64,000 bases of DNA, taken from an uncultured Acetatifactor sp. (GTDB lineage Bacteria; Bacillota; Clostridia; Lachnospirales; Lachnospiraceae). The translations under genes and the position numbers were made by a program. Of the stretch, positions 17,235-25,387 are shown piece by piece; position 1 is the stretch's first letter, and each line of letters starts with the position of its first letter. The stretch lies in NCBI GenBank assembly GCA_947594835.1, contig CANQEH010000005.1, forward strand, positions 57,663-121,662, written 5' to 3'. Under the pieces are notes generated by a model, which made no database searches, was not told the DNA's origin, and was given only the letters and a program-made list of their open reading frames with translations.

Positions 17235-17963
17235 ATGGAGAGAATTGTTTGTCTGCTGATCGGTTATGTCTTCGGCCTGTTTCAGACCTCCTATTTTTAC
17301 GGGAAGGCCCATGGGATCGATATCCGCCAGCACGGCAGCGGCAATGCCGGCACCACAAACGCCCTGCGGGTGCTGGGCACGAAGGCCGGGCTGATCGTGC
17401 TGGCCGGAGACTGCTTAAAGTGTATTGCCGCGGTGGTTATCGTGCGGCTGCTCTTTGGGCAGAGCCATGGGGAGATCATCTATCTGCTTTGCCTCTACAC
17501 CGGGGCAGGCGCTGTTTTAGGGCACAATTTTCCCTTTTATATGGGATTTAAGGGCGGAAAAGGGATTGCCGCCACGGCGGGGTTAATCCTATCTTTCCAC
17601 CCGTATTTTATCGTCATGGGCGTTGTGGTCTTTTTCAGCATCTTTTTCACGACCCATCTGGTGTCGCTGGGTTCCCTCCTGGTGTACGCCGGGTTTGTGG
17701 TGGAGATGGTGATCTGCGGGCAGATGGGCGTCTTCGGGCCAATGACCCAGGCGCAGCTTTGGGAGATGTACCTTCTGGCTTTTCTGCTGGCGGTCATGGC
17801 GTACTGGCGGCACAGACAGAACATTGTGCGCCTTCTGCACGGAAATGAGAGGAAGACTTATCTGTTCCGGAAAAATGAAGTGGATGTGAAGGAGCGCACC
17901 CCGGATGAGGACGTGCCCGGACAGGAGAAAGCAGCCGCCGCCCAGGATGCGGCGCAGAAATGA
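17235..17963 (+). CDS. plsY: Acyl-phosphate:glycerol-3-phosphate acyltransferase PlsY
   Basis: Polytopic membrane enzyme that acylates glycerol-3-phosphate from acyl-phosphate, the first step of phospholipid synthesis. Signatures are HGIDIRQHGSGNAGTTN near residue 27, GHNFPFYMGFKGGKGIA near 95, and a later conserved loop (SLGSLL). About five hydrophobic helices. The last ~40 residues are a charged tail not needed in most PlsY proteins (242 residues against ~200). The next gene, gpsA, makes its substrate and overlaps or abuts its end. Confidence 0.94.
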   Translation: MERIVCLLIGYVFGLFQTSYFYGKAHGIDIRQHGSGNAGTTNALRVLGTKAGLIVLAGDCLKCIAAVVIVRLLFGQSHGEIIYLLCLYTGAGAVLGHNFPFYMGFKGGKGIAATAGLILSFHPYFIVMGVVVFFSIFFTTHLVSLGSLLVYAGFVVEMVICGQMGVFGPMTQAQLWEMYLLAFLLAVMAYWRHRQNIVRLLHGNERKTYLFRKNEVDVKERTPDEDVPGQEKAAAAQDAAQK

Positions 17964-17971
17964 GGCGTGAT

Positions 17972-18976
17972 ATGGCAAAGATTAGTATCATTGGCGGCGG
18001 AAGCTGGGGGATTGCCCTGGCCATCCTGCTGCACAACAACGGCCACCAGGTGACGGTGTGGTCAGCATTGGACTCCGAGGTGGAGATGCTTCAGACAAAC
18101 CGGGAACACAAGATGATGCCGGGGGTGATTCTGCCGGAGGACATCCTGTGCACCGGAGACGACCGGGAGGCGGTGGAAGGCAAAGACCTGCTGGTGATGG
18201 CGGTGGCCAGCGCTTATACCCGGAAGACGGCAGCCCGCTTAAGCGGACTGGTGGCGCAGGGACAGAAGATCCTGAATGTGGCAAAGGGGATCGAGGACGG
18301 CACGCTGATGACCCTCTCCCAGATTATAGAGCAGGAGATCCCCCAGGCGGACGCAGCCGTCATGTCAGGGCCCTCCCACGCGGAGGAAGTGGGCAGGGGG
18401 CTTCCCACCACCATTGTGGTAGGCGCAAAGAGCAAAGAGACGGCGGAGTACATCCAGAACCTGTTTATGAGCGAGGTATTCCGGGTGTATGTGAGCCCCG
18501 ACATCCTGGGCATGGAGCTGGGCGGCGCACTGAAAAACGTGGTCGCGCTGGCAGCCGGGATCGCCGACGGGCTGGGATACGGCGACAACACGAAGGCAGC
18601 GTTAATTACCAGAGGGATCACGGAGATCGCAAGGCTGGGAACTGCCATGGGCGGCAGGTGGGAGACGTTCTACGGCCTGTCGGGCATCGGGGATCTGATC
18701 GTGACCTGCGCCAGTATGCATTCCAGAAACCGCCGGGCCGGCATCCTGATCGGCCAGGGCAAGAGCTATGAGGAGGCTATGGCCCAGGTGCAGATGGTGG
18801 TAGAGGGCGTTTATTCTGCCAGGGCAGCTATGGCGTTAGCACAGAAGTACGGCGTGCAGCTGCCGATCATAGAGCAGGTCAACCAGATCCTCTTTGCGGG
18901 CAAAGATCCGGCTGGCGCCGTCAGGGAACTGATGCTGCGGGATAAAAAAATTGAGGTGTCGGACGCACAGTGGTGA
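17972..18976 (+). CDS. gpsA: Glycerol-3-phosphate dehydrogenase [NAD(P)+]
   Basis: Makes sn-glycerol-3-phosphate from dihydroxyacetone phosphate for lipid and teichoic acid synthesis. The N-terminal dinucleotide site is GGGSWGIALA, followed by SGPSHAEEV and the catalytic Lys region ELGGALKNVVALAAG, then GLSGIGDLIVTC. I start at ATG 17972 with GAGG upstream; an ATG at 17960 overlaps plsY. The last 13 codons and the bases just after the stop recur at 21843-21886, at the far side of the O-acetylation cassette. Confidence 0.96.
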   Translation: MAKISIIGGGSWGIALAILLHNNGHQVTVWSALDSEVEMLQTNREHKMMPGVILPEDILCTGDDREAVEGKDLLVMAVASAYTRKTAARLSGLVAQGQKILNVAKGIEDGTLMTLSQIIEQEIPQADAAVMSGPSHAEEVGRGLPTTIVVGAKSKETAEYIQNLFMSEVFRVYVSPDILGMELGGALKNVVALAAGIADGLGYGDNTKAALITRGITEIARLGTAMGGRWETFYGLSGIGDLIVTCASMHSRNRRAGILIGQGKSYEEAMAQVQMVVEGVYSARAAMALAQKYGVQLPIIEQVNQILFAGKDPAGAVRELMLRDKKIEVSDAQW

Positions 18977-18981
18977 GAGGG
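18937..18981 (+). repeat. Direct repeat, left copy (gpsA 3' end)
   Basis: This 45-bp stretch spans the last codons of gpsA, its TGA and the following GAGAGGG. It recurs at 21843-21886 with a single A missing from the A-run. The two copies bracket the MBOAT/AlgX-like cassette, as expected from integration at, or recombination through, the gpsA 3' end. Confidence 0.88.
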
Positions 18982-19031
18982 GACACATTCTAAGTATATA
19001 TCATAAACACAAGGCGGAGAAAAGAGTTGAC

Positions 19032-19082
19032 ATGACAGGATATACAGTAAGAGTGTTTGACGGTGCAAAAGATATGGACTAG
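19032..19082 (+). CDS. Possible 16-residue leader peptide or truncated gene start
   Basis: An ATG at 19032 with GGAGAAAAGAG upstream opens a 16-codon frame (MTGYTVRVFDGAKDMD) that ends in TAG. That TAG overlaps the ribosome site of the MBOAT gene 10 bp downstream. It could couple translation to the next gene, or be the stump of a gene cut during assembly of the cassette. No homology recognised. Confidence 0.25.
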   Translation: MTGYTVRVFDGAKDMD

Positions 19083-19091
19083 GAGAATATC

Positions 19092-20501
19092 ATGCTATTT
19101 CCAAGTGAAATTTTTTTGTTTGTCTTTCTTCCGGCGGTGTTAGTCATATACTATGCGTTTTTAAGAAAGACTACTAACTTAAAGAATATATTTCTTCTTA
19201 TCGCAAGTCTGTTTTTCTATGCGTGGGGCGAGCCGGTATATGTGTTTTTGATAGTAGCCGCGATACTGGTGAACTGGCTTTTGGGAATACTTGTTGACCG
19301 GTTTCGTGATAACAGGTTCCTTAAGTCTACCGTGCTCATACTCTTGGTGGCTGTTAATATAGGCACATTGGGATGGTTTAAATACAGTGAATTTGCTGTG
19401 CTTCAGATAAACCGCTTTGCGCATACGCAGATCCCCGTGCCTGAAGTAGATCTTCCGATAGGCATTTCTTTTTTTACGTTTCAGGCAATGTCGTATGTTA
19501 TTGACGTGTACAGAAAGCGCGGCAATGTGCAGTATAACCCGCTTAACGTTGGGCTTTACATATCGCTTTTCCCACAGCTTATAGCAGGTCCGATTGTGAG
19601 ATATGAGACAATCGCAAAACAGATCGAGCACCGGGAAGAAAATTTCAGCGACTTTTCAGGGGGGGTTACGCGTTTCTGCATAGGCCTTGGCAAGAAAGTG
19701 ATCATTGCAAATAATATGGCTGTTATCGCGGATCATGCGTTCGGCCTTGTCATAAACGGTGAGTTTTGGGCGTCGACGGGTATGGCATGGCTTGGGGCGA
19801 TCGCCTATACATTCCAGATCTTTTTTGATTTTTCCGGATATTCTGATATGGCTATAGGTTTGGGACAGATGTTCGGATTTCATTTTGAAGAAAATTTCAG
19901 ATATCCGTATATATCCAAAACGGTTTCGGAGTTTTGGCGCAGATGGCATATTTCCCTGCAGACATGGTTTCGTGACTATGTATATATCCCACTGGGCGGA
20001 AACAGGGTATCAAAGCCAAGGCTCATATTTAATCTTTTTGTGGTGTGGCTGCTCACAGGTATGTGGCATGGCGCTAACTGGACATTTATCGCGTGGGGGA
20101 GCTTATATTTTGTGATACTGACATTTGAGCGCCTTAGCGGATTAAACGAGAAGAGTTACTGGTGGGGACATATTTACACGATGGTGTTTGTGATCATCGG
20201 CTGGGTAATATTCAGGTCTACGGAGATGCAAAATGCTTTCCTGTATATCAAAGCGATGTTCGGCATTGGCGCAAAAGGGCTTGTTGACAAGGCAATATGG
20301 GCGTACCTGAAACAGAATTGGATATATTTTGTGTTTGCTGTGGTCGGAAGTGCGCCGATTATGCCAAAGATCGATGAAAAGCTTAAGGACAGCAGGGTAT
20401 GGCAGACGGTATATGCACTTGGTGTGCTTGTGTGTCTGGTGGTAAGTGTATCATTTATAAGCAACAATGCCTACAATCCGTTCATCTATTTTAACTTTTG
20501 A
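19092..20501 (+). CDS. MBOAT family O-acyltransferase (AlgI/PatA-like)
   Basis: A polytopic membrane protein (469 residues, about 11 hydrophobic segments) that in this family transfers acetyl groups across the membrane for polysaccharide O-acetylation. FFTFQAMSYVIDVYR, RRWHISLQTWFRDYVYIPLGG and the catalytic His326 in MWHGANWTFIAWG are characteristic. It is paired with an AlgX/DHHW-like protein, the standard two-part arrangement. Codon use is clearly more AT-rich (ATA, AAA, TTT) than in gpsA, and the pair is bracketed by gpsA-end repeats, so it was probably acquired by transfer. A DltB role is less likely because no dltA, dltC or dltD is nearby. Confidence 0.9.
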   Translation: MLFPSEIFLFVFLPAVLVIYYAFLRKTTNLKNIFLLIASLFFYAWGEPVYVFLIVAAILVNWLLGILVDRFRDNRFLKSTVLILLVAVNIGTLGWFKYSEFAVLQINRFAHTQIPVPEVDLPIGISFFTFQAMSYVIDVYRKRGNVQYNPLNVGLYISLFPQLIAGPIVRYETIAKQIEHREENFSDFSGGVTRFCIGLGKKVIIANNMAVIADHAFGLVINGEFWASTGMAWLGAIAYTFQIFFDFSGYSDMAIGLGQMFGFHFEENFRYPYISKTVSEFWRRWHISLQTWFRDYVYIPLGGNRVSKPRLIFNLFVVWLLTGMWHGANWTFIAWGSLYFVILTFERLSGLNEKSYWWGHIYTMVFVIIGWVIFRSTEMQNAFLYIKAMFGIGAKGLVDKAIWAYLKQNWIYFVFAVVGSAPIMPKIDEKLKDSRVWQTVYALGVLVCLVVSVSFISNNAYNPFIYFNF

Positions 20502-20541
20502 CACATACCATGGCACATACTTGAGGAAGGTTATGATTTAA

Positions 20542-21684
20542 ATGGAAGAGAGAAATAAATGGATAGCAGTGTTGTTTCTGATTTTCATACTGGTTGTTCC
20601 AGCTGTGACGATGGCCAGGGATATTGCTGCCGCACCTGCCAACGAAGGACTAAGCGACGAACAGCGCGAGGTACTTGAGAATAACGGAGCGCTGCAGGAG
20701 CCAGAAAGTGAGGAGACGGATGAAAATGCTGCTGTCGTGCAAGCCGAATCCGAGCCAGTGTTTATGGAGCTTCAAAAGTCATTAAATAGCTTCACGGAAA
20801 GGCTTTTTGGCAGGACAAGACTGATCGCCTTTAATACTTCGATAACGTCGCTTTTGACAGGAGGCACTTATATAGAGTCAACGCAGGTACTGGTTGGTAA
20901 AAACAATATGCTCTTTTATAAGACGGAACAGGATGGACATCCGCTGTGGGACTATATGGGGATAAACCATTTCACTGACGAAGAACTTGAAGAGATTGCG
21001 GCAAATCTAGCCGCAACGCGCGACTACCTCGCGTCAAGAGGGATTGAATTTTATGCAATGTGCATCCCTAACAAGGAAATCATATATCCGGAAAATATGC
21101 CGGATACAATAGTGCGCATAAATGAAGTCTCGCGCGGCGAGCAGCTTGCGGATTACATCAAGGAGCATACGGATCTTGTCTTTGCATACCCCAAAGAGGC
21201 GCTTACCAAGGCGAAAGACGAGGCGCAGCTTTATTATAATACGGATACCCACAGCAATTATCAGGGGTCCTTTGTGATGATGCAGGAACTTTTCAAGGAG
21301 GCATACGGTACATTCGCACCGCTGGACAGCGTTGATTTCAGGATAGATTCGACGACATATGCAGGCGATCTGGCGTATTTAGCAGGATTGTCAACAGACG
21401 AACGATACATGATAGATACCGTGTATTTTTTTAAAAAAGAATCTGCAGATCCGTCACAGTATCATGATCAGGTACTGTTGTTCATCGGGGATTCGTTTGG
21501 AGGATTTTTGTCAAATGTGTGCAGGGGGTATTATTCGGCAGACAAAGTCGAGTGGGTGTTCACTAACACGTTTACGACAGATATGTATGATAAGTACAAG
21601 CCCGATGTTGTGATATGGGAGAGTGCTGAGAGATATTGTGAGATCTTTGGCAATTCTGATTTAATAGAGCTCCATGATGAATAA
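20542..21684 (+). CDS. AlgX/DHHW-like secreted O-acetylation protein
   Basis: A 380-residue protein with an N-terminal membrane helix (about residues 7-27, IAVLFLIFILVVPAVTMA) and an external SGNH-hydrolase-like domain. YNTDTHSNYQGSFVM has the Asp-x-His signature of AlgJ/AlgX/DHHW proteins. LLFIGDSFGGFLSN provides the nucleophile-type Ser block. Such proteins accept acetyl from the MBOAT partner and place it on the exported polymer. It follows the MBOAT gene by 40 bp and shares its AT-rich codon use. The polymer is unknown; the adjacent glycan locus is the obvious candidate. Confidence 0.82.
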   Translation: MEERNKWIAVLFLIFILVVPAVTMARDIAAAPANEGLSDEQREVLENNGALQEPESEETDENAAVVQAESEPVFMELQKSLNSFTERLFGRTRLIAFNTSITSLLTGGTYIESTQVLVGKNNMLFYKTEQDGHPLWDYMGINHFTDEELEEIAANLAATRDYLASRGIEFYAMCIPNKEIIYPENMPDTIVRINEVSRGEQLADYIKEHTDLVFAYPKEALTKAKDEAQLYYNTDTHSNYQGSFVMMQELFKEAYGTFAPLDSVDFRIDSTTYAGDLAYLAGLSTDERYMIDTVYFFKKESADPSQYHDQVLLFIGDSFGGFLSNVCRGYYSADKVEWVFTNTFTTDMYDKYKPDVVIWESAERYCEIFGNSDLIELHDE

Positions 21685-21759
21685 AAGAATTTGTATGAAG
21701 GTCTTGGGGTTGCTGCAGGCCCGCTCACATTTGGCCACGTCAGGGTACAAGATCTTGCA

Positions 21760-21828
21760 AATTTCCCCTATATGCTTAGGAGTAGCGGCAGGGACGCCTG
21801 CGCACCGATGCTGCTGGCCTCAGCACAC
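21760..21828 (+). pseudogene. Remnant of the 3' end of a HAD/SRDG-domain glycan gene
   Basis: Read in frame, this segment gives NFPYMLRSSGRDACAPMLL followed by ASAH. This closely matches the C-terminal part of the protein at 37738-39807 (KFPYLLEISGRDACAPMLL, then ASAH). The DNA is similar too. No start or upstream domain is present and the frame runs on into the gpsA-end repeat, so it is a gene fragment left by recombination. Confidence 0.7.
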
Positions 21829-21842
21829 GGGGGAATTTTCCA

Positions 21843-21886
21843 GCGGGATAAAAAATTGAGGTGTCGGACGCACAGTGGTGAGAGGG
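21843..21886 (+). repeat. Direct repeat, right copy (gpsA 3' end duplicate)
   Basis: A 44-bp near-identical copy of 18937-18981, the gpsA terminal codons plus stop and GAGAGGG. It is fused directly after the HAD-gene remnant. Only this 3' tail of gpsA is duplicated; there is no second gpsA. Confidence 0.88.
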
Positions 21887-21890
21887 AACA

Positions 21891-22256
21891 TCAAGTTTCT
21901 GGCCGCCCTGTGACGGCGGCCAGGTAGATTTTTATTAGACTTCTTGCGTATTTTCTTGTTCTTTCGTCAGAATTATTTAGCATATTTAAAATTGCAGCTA
22001 CTTCTTCAGTATGCTGCAATTTTTCATTTTCAGAAGTTTCCTTCCCATATATCAGATAGTCCAGGGACATATGCAGCACATCGGCCAGTGCCATCAATGT
22101 CTCCACAGACATCCCACAGCTGCCTCTTTCGATATCGGCATAGTATTTTGTGGCCCGGTCGATTTTTTCTGCCATTTCATCCTGGGTAAACCCCAGAAGG
22201 GTACGTTTTAAGCGCAGGCGGTCTCCAACGGCGAGACGATCATAAGTCTTTTTCAT
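21891..22256 (-). CDS. XRE-family helix-turn-helix regulator
   Basis: A 121-residue DNA-binding protein. The HTH (residues about 11-65) reads RLRLKRTLLGFTQDEMAEKI and continues to MSVETLMALADVLHMSLDYLIYG. The C-terminal ~45 residues are helical and may dimerise. GGAGG lies upstream of the start. It is divergent from the glycan operon. A palindromic sequence overlapping that operon's -10 is a likely operator, so it probably controls the glycan genes; whether it represses or activates is not visible. Confidence 0.9.
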   Translation of the reverse strand: MKKTYDRLAVGDRLRLKRTLLGFTQDEMAEKIDRATKYYADIERGSCGMSVETLMALADVLHMSLDYLIYGKETSENEKLQHTEEVAAILNMLNNSDERTRKYARSLIKIYLAAVTGRPET

Positions 22257-22300
22257 TCTGAATCATCCTCCAATACTTTTATTATCCCGAGATTATTCTG

Positions 22301-22330
22301 TTGACAATACACGTTTTAAACGTATATAAT
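22301..22330 (+). promoter_or_regulatory. SigA promoter of the surface-glycan operon
   Basis: TTGACA (22301-22306) and TATAAT (22325-22330), both perfect consensus, are separated by 18 bp. It lies about 80 bp before the first glycosyltransferase and reads away from the XRE gene. Confidence 0.8.
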
Positions 22331-22345
22331 AAATACGTTTAAAAC
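22313..22345. promoter_or_regulatory. Inverted-repeat operator over the glycan promoter
   Basis: GTTTTAAACGTAT (22313-22325) and ATACGTTTAAAAC (22333-22345) are perfect 13-bp inverted repeats with a 7-bp centre that contains most of the -10. A protein bound here would block RNA polymerase; the adjacent XRE regulator is the likely ligand. Confidence 0.65.
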
Positions 22346-22408
22346 ATATATCCGAAAAATCGATACGGGAAACTGTTGTGAAACAGGAAGGGGAAAGTGG
22401 TACGCCCC

Positions 22409-23563
22409 ATGAAGAAGATATTGATTGTCACCACTGTGGGAGGGTTTCTGCCGCAGTTTGAAATGAATGACGTAAAGCTCCTCATGGAACAGGGCTATGA
22501 GATCCATTATGCCAGCAATTTCCAAAATCCTGTTTACCAGCTGGACAGGGAAGCCCTGGAGGCAAAAGGCTTAAAGCTGCACCCCATCGACATACAGAAA
22601 TCCCCGGCAAAGATCGGGCGTAATCTGAAAGCTCTTTTCCAGCTCTGCACCATTTTGAGGGAGGAGGATGTCTCCGTGGTACACTGTCACAACCCCATGG
22701 GAGGCGTACTTGGACGGATCGCCGCGACGTGCTTACCGAAACACAAAAGGCCCTATGTGATCTATACTGCCCATGGATTTCATTTTTATCGCGGGGCGCC
22801 GTTTTTCAACTGGATGTTTTTTTATCCGACGGAGCGGCTTTTAGCCGGATGTACGGACTGCCTGATCACAATCAATCACGAGGACGCCCAGAGAGCCGAA
22901 AAATTTTCAGGCAATCGTCTGCAAATGATCCGTCGTATCCCCGGCGTGGGAGTAGACACGGGGCGGTTTGCGGCCAGACGGGGAAGCCGCGTCAGGATCC
23001 GGGAGGCACTGGGAATCGGGGAAGACGTCTTCCATATCCTTTCGGTGGGAGAGTTAAATCGGAACAAAAATCAGGAAGCCATCCTGCGCGCCCTGGCCCT
23101 TTTGGGGGATCCCGGCATCCGATACGGTATCTGCGGCAAAGGATACCGCAGGGCGTATCTGGAAAAGCTGGCGGCAAAGCTTGGGATTGCCGGACAGGTG
23201 ACCTTTTACGGCTTCCGCAGTGATATCCCGCTTATGCTGCAAAGCGCAGACTGCTTTTGCTTCCCGTCCATCCGGGAAGGGCTGGGTATCGCAGCCCTGG
23301 AGGCGATGGCCGCAGGCATCCCCCTGATCACTTCCGACTGCCGCGGCACCAGGGAGTACATGGAGGACGGCATTACCGGGTATGTATGCCGCAGCGGAAA
23401 GCCCCGGGAATATGCGGCCTTGATCCAAAAAATGAAAGAAAACGCCGGGCAGGCCGCAGCGATGTCTGCGGCCTGCCAGAAAAAGGCCGCCGGATTTGAC
23501 CTCTCAAAGACAGGCCGGATCATGCGGGAAATCTACGGGGCGATGGGGTCTTTCGACAGGTAA
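22409..23563 (+). CDS. GT4-family (EpsD-like) glycosyltransferase
   Basis: GT-B retaining glycosyltransferase of about 384 residues. The N-terminal MKKILIVTTVGGFLPQFEMN is typical of EpsD/CapM-type capsule enzymes. The donor-binding part has SVGELNRNKNQ, the SADCFCFPSIREGLGIAALEA block with the E-x7-E motif, and ITSDCRGTREY. The frame is open from GTG 22397, but ATG 22409 fits the family N-terminus. It is the first gene after the operator-controlled promoter. No priming phosphoglycosyltransferase (TagO/WbaP type) is seen in the window, so chain initiation must depend on a gene elsewhere. Confidence 0.9.
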   Translation: MKKILIVTTVGGFLPQFEMNDVKLLMEQGYEIHYASNFQNPVYQLDREALEAKGLKLHPIDIQKSPAKIGRNLKALFQLCTILREEDVSVVHCHNPMGGVLGRIAATCLPKHKRPYVIYTAHGFHFYRGAPFFNWMFFYPTERLLAGCTDCLITINHEDAQRAEKFSGNRLQMIRRIPGVGVDTGRFAARRGSRVRIREALGIGEDVFHILSVGELNRNKNQEAILRALALLGDPGIRYGICGKGYRRAYLEKLAAKLGIAGQVTFYGFRSDIPLMLQSADCFCFPSIREGLGIAALEAMAAGIPLITSDCRGTREYMEDGITGYVCRSGKPREYAALIQKMKENAGQAAAMSAACQKKAAGFDLSKTGRIMREIYGAMGSFDR

Positions 23564-23593
23564 ATTTTATCACAGAATGGATGCAGCAGGACA

Positions 23594-24502
23594 ATGGATC
23601 AGCAGAGGACACCTGTGATCAGTGTGATCATGGGAATCTACAATCAGTACAACAGCCGGTATCTGGAGCAGGCGGTTTTCTCCGTACTGCGGCAGACCTA
23701 TACCAACTTCGAGTTTATCATCTATGACGACGGCTCGGATGCGGATATCAGAAGGCAGCTGGAGCAGTACGCCGCGCTGGATCATCGGATCCGGCTGCTT
23801 GGGGAGACGCAGAACCGGGGACTGGCCTATTCGTTAAATGAGTGTATCCACCACGCAAAGGGCAGATATCTGGCCCGGATGGACGACGATGACATCAGCG
23901 AGCCGGATCGGCTGAAGGTCCAGTTTGAGTTTATGGAAAGCCACCCGGACGTCCCGTTTGTGGGATGCAGCGCCATGCTGATCGATCAGGACGGGCCCTG
24001 GGGCGTGAGGAGAATGCCGGAACATCCCTCGAAGCGGGATTTCATGCGGTTTTCCCCCTACATACACCCGACGGTGATGATACGCCGCAGCGTGTTTGAC
24101 ACCCAGATGGCCTATCAGAGCGCGGCGGGAACCCTGCGGTGCGAGGACTATGAGTTATTTATGCGTTTCAAGAAGGCGGGGATCTGCGGCTATAATATGC
24201 CGGACATTTTATTCCGCTACCGGGAGGACAAGCGTTCCTATCAGAGACGGAAATTCTGTTACCGGCTGGATGAGACTAGGCTCCGATTCCGAAATTTCCA
24301 CGACATGGGATGGCTGTTCCCCTGGGGAATTTTGTATGCGGTGCGCCCGATGGCCGCCGCCTGCGTCCCCGGCGGGCTGCTCCACCGGATCAAGAAGCTC
24401 TCCCACAGGCGGGAATGCCTGGAGATGGCGGAGGGCAGCGCCGAGACGGCGGCCGACAGACTGCGGCGGCCGGAATCCAGAGCCGCAAAAGTGGCAGAAT
24501 GA
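23594..24502 (+). CDS. GT2-family glycosyltransferase
   Basis: GT-A inverting transferase of 302 residues. The nucleotide-sugar fold is shown by ISVIMGIYNQYNSRYLEQAV, FEFIIYDDGSD, and the metal-binding RMDDDDISEPDRL near residue 95. The HPTVMIRRSVF and CEDYELFMRF segments are typical of cell-surface glycan GT2 enzymes. It probably adds one sugar of the repeat unit on the cytoplasmic side. The stop overlaps an alternative start of the sortase gene, so the genes are tightly coupled. Confidence 0.9.
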   Translation: MDQQRTPVISVIMGIYNQYNSRYLEQAVFSVLRQTYTNFEFIIYDDGSDADIRRQLEQYAALDHRIRLLGETQNRGLAYSLNECIHHAKGRYLARMDDDDISEPDRLKVQFEFMESHPDVPFVGCSAMLIDQDGPWGVRRMPEHPSKRDFMRFSPYIHPTVMIRRSVFDTQMAYQSAAGTLRCEDYELFMRFKKAGICGYNMPDILFRYREDKRSYQRRKFCYRLDETRLRFRNFHDMGWLFPWGILYAVRPMAAACVPGGLLHRIKKLSHRRECLEMAEGSAETAADRLRRPESRAAKVAE

Positions 24503-24510
24503 GAGGAAAC

Positions 24511-25386
24511 ATGAAAAAAGGAAAGATATTTTGGGGAAAGATTCTGGCGGGCATCGCGGGCCTGGCGCTGGCATTCTGCCTGGGAACCTTGGTCAGCAGG
24601 CTGCTCTATGGCGGCGGGGAGGGGGAGCAAAACGTCCTGGCAGAGGAAACGCCCAAACCGGCGCTCACGGAAGAAGAACAGGAAGAACAGTTCCGGGCGA
24701 TGAAGGAGACCATGGCGGGGGCCGCTGCTGTTGACGCCCCGGGGACGTCAGCGGGCGACAGTGCGCAGGCAGACGGGGAAGAACAGGAGGGCGAAGCGCC
24801 GGATACGGTTGACTTTTCGTACTTACAGACGGTCAATGGGGATATCTATGCCTGGATCACGATCCCCGGCACCAACATCGACTATCCTGTGCTGCAGCAC
24901 CCTTCAGATGACTCCTATTATCTGCATCACAACCTGGACGGTTCCTACGGTTATCCGGCCTGTATTTATACGGAAGCCTCAAACGCCAAGGATTTTTCCG
25001 ATCCAAACACGGTGCTCTACGGACACAACATGAGATCTGCGGGCACAATGTTTGCCCAGCTTCACAAATTTGCCGCCAAGGACTTTTTTGAGCAAAACCG
25101 CGAGGTGATCATCTATCTGCCAGACCGGGAGCTCCACTACCGGGTCTTTGCGGCCTATGCCTACGACGACAGGCATCTCTTAAAAAGCTTTGATTTCCAG
25201 GATGAGACGGTGTTTGCAGAGTATCTGCAGTCCGTCTACGACATCAGGGACATGAGCGCCAACATTGACAGGGAGCTGGAAGTCACCTCAGAGGATCAGA
25301 TTCTCACGCTTTCCACCTGTATGGTGGACAAAAATGATTCGGAGAGAAGGTTTTTGGTACAGGCAGTGCTGACAGAGGAAAAATGA
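24511..25386 (+). CDS. Class B sortase
   Basis: Membrane cysteine transpeptidase that joins sorted proteins to peptidoglycan. There is a signal anchor at about residues 9-27, an acidic linker, then the catalytic domain. His172 is in LYGHNM, Cys270 in LTLSTC and Arg279/280 in SERRFLVQA, the His-Cys-Arg triad of sortases. The ITIPGTNIDYPVLQ and YYLHHNLDGS segments mark class B. AGAGGA precedes ATG 24511. It lies inside the glycan locus, before an LCP gene and a secreted protein that ends in SPKTGE. A class B sortase of Clostridioides difficile recognises (S/P)PxTG, which makes that neighbour a plausible substrate. Confidence 0.92.
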   Translation: MKKGKIFWGKILAGIAGLALAFCLGTLVSRLLYGGGEGEQNVLAEETPKPALTEEEQEEQFRAMKETMAGAAAVDAPGTSAGDSAQADGEEQEGEAPDTVDFSYLQTVNGDIYAWITIPGTNIDYPVLQHPSDDSYYLHHNLDGSYGYPACIYTEASNAKDFSDPNTVLYGHNMRSAGTMFAQLHKFAAKDFFEQNREVIIYLPDRELHYRVFAAYAYDDRHLLKSFDFQDETVFAEYLQSVYDIRDMSANIDRELEVTSEDQILTLSTCMVDKNDSERRFLVQAVLTEEK

Positions 25387-25387
25387 G

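Noticed and set aside
19092..21684. dlt D-alanylation operon
   Set aside because: The MBOAT gene resembles DltB in fold, but dltA, dltC and dltD are absent and the partner has the AlgX/DHHW-type Asp-x-His motif.
18937..21886. Integrative element with att sites
   Set aside because: The flanking repeats fit, but there is no integrase or mobility gene between them, so I do not call it a mobile element.
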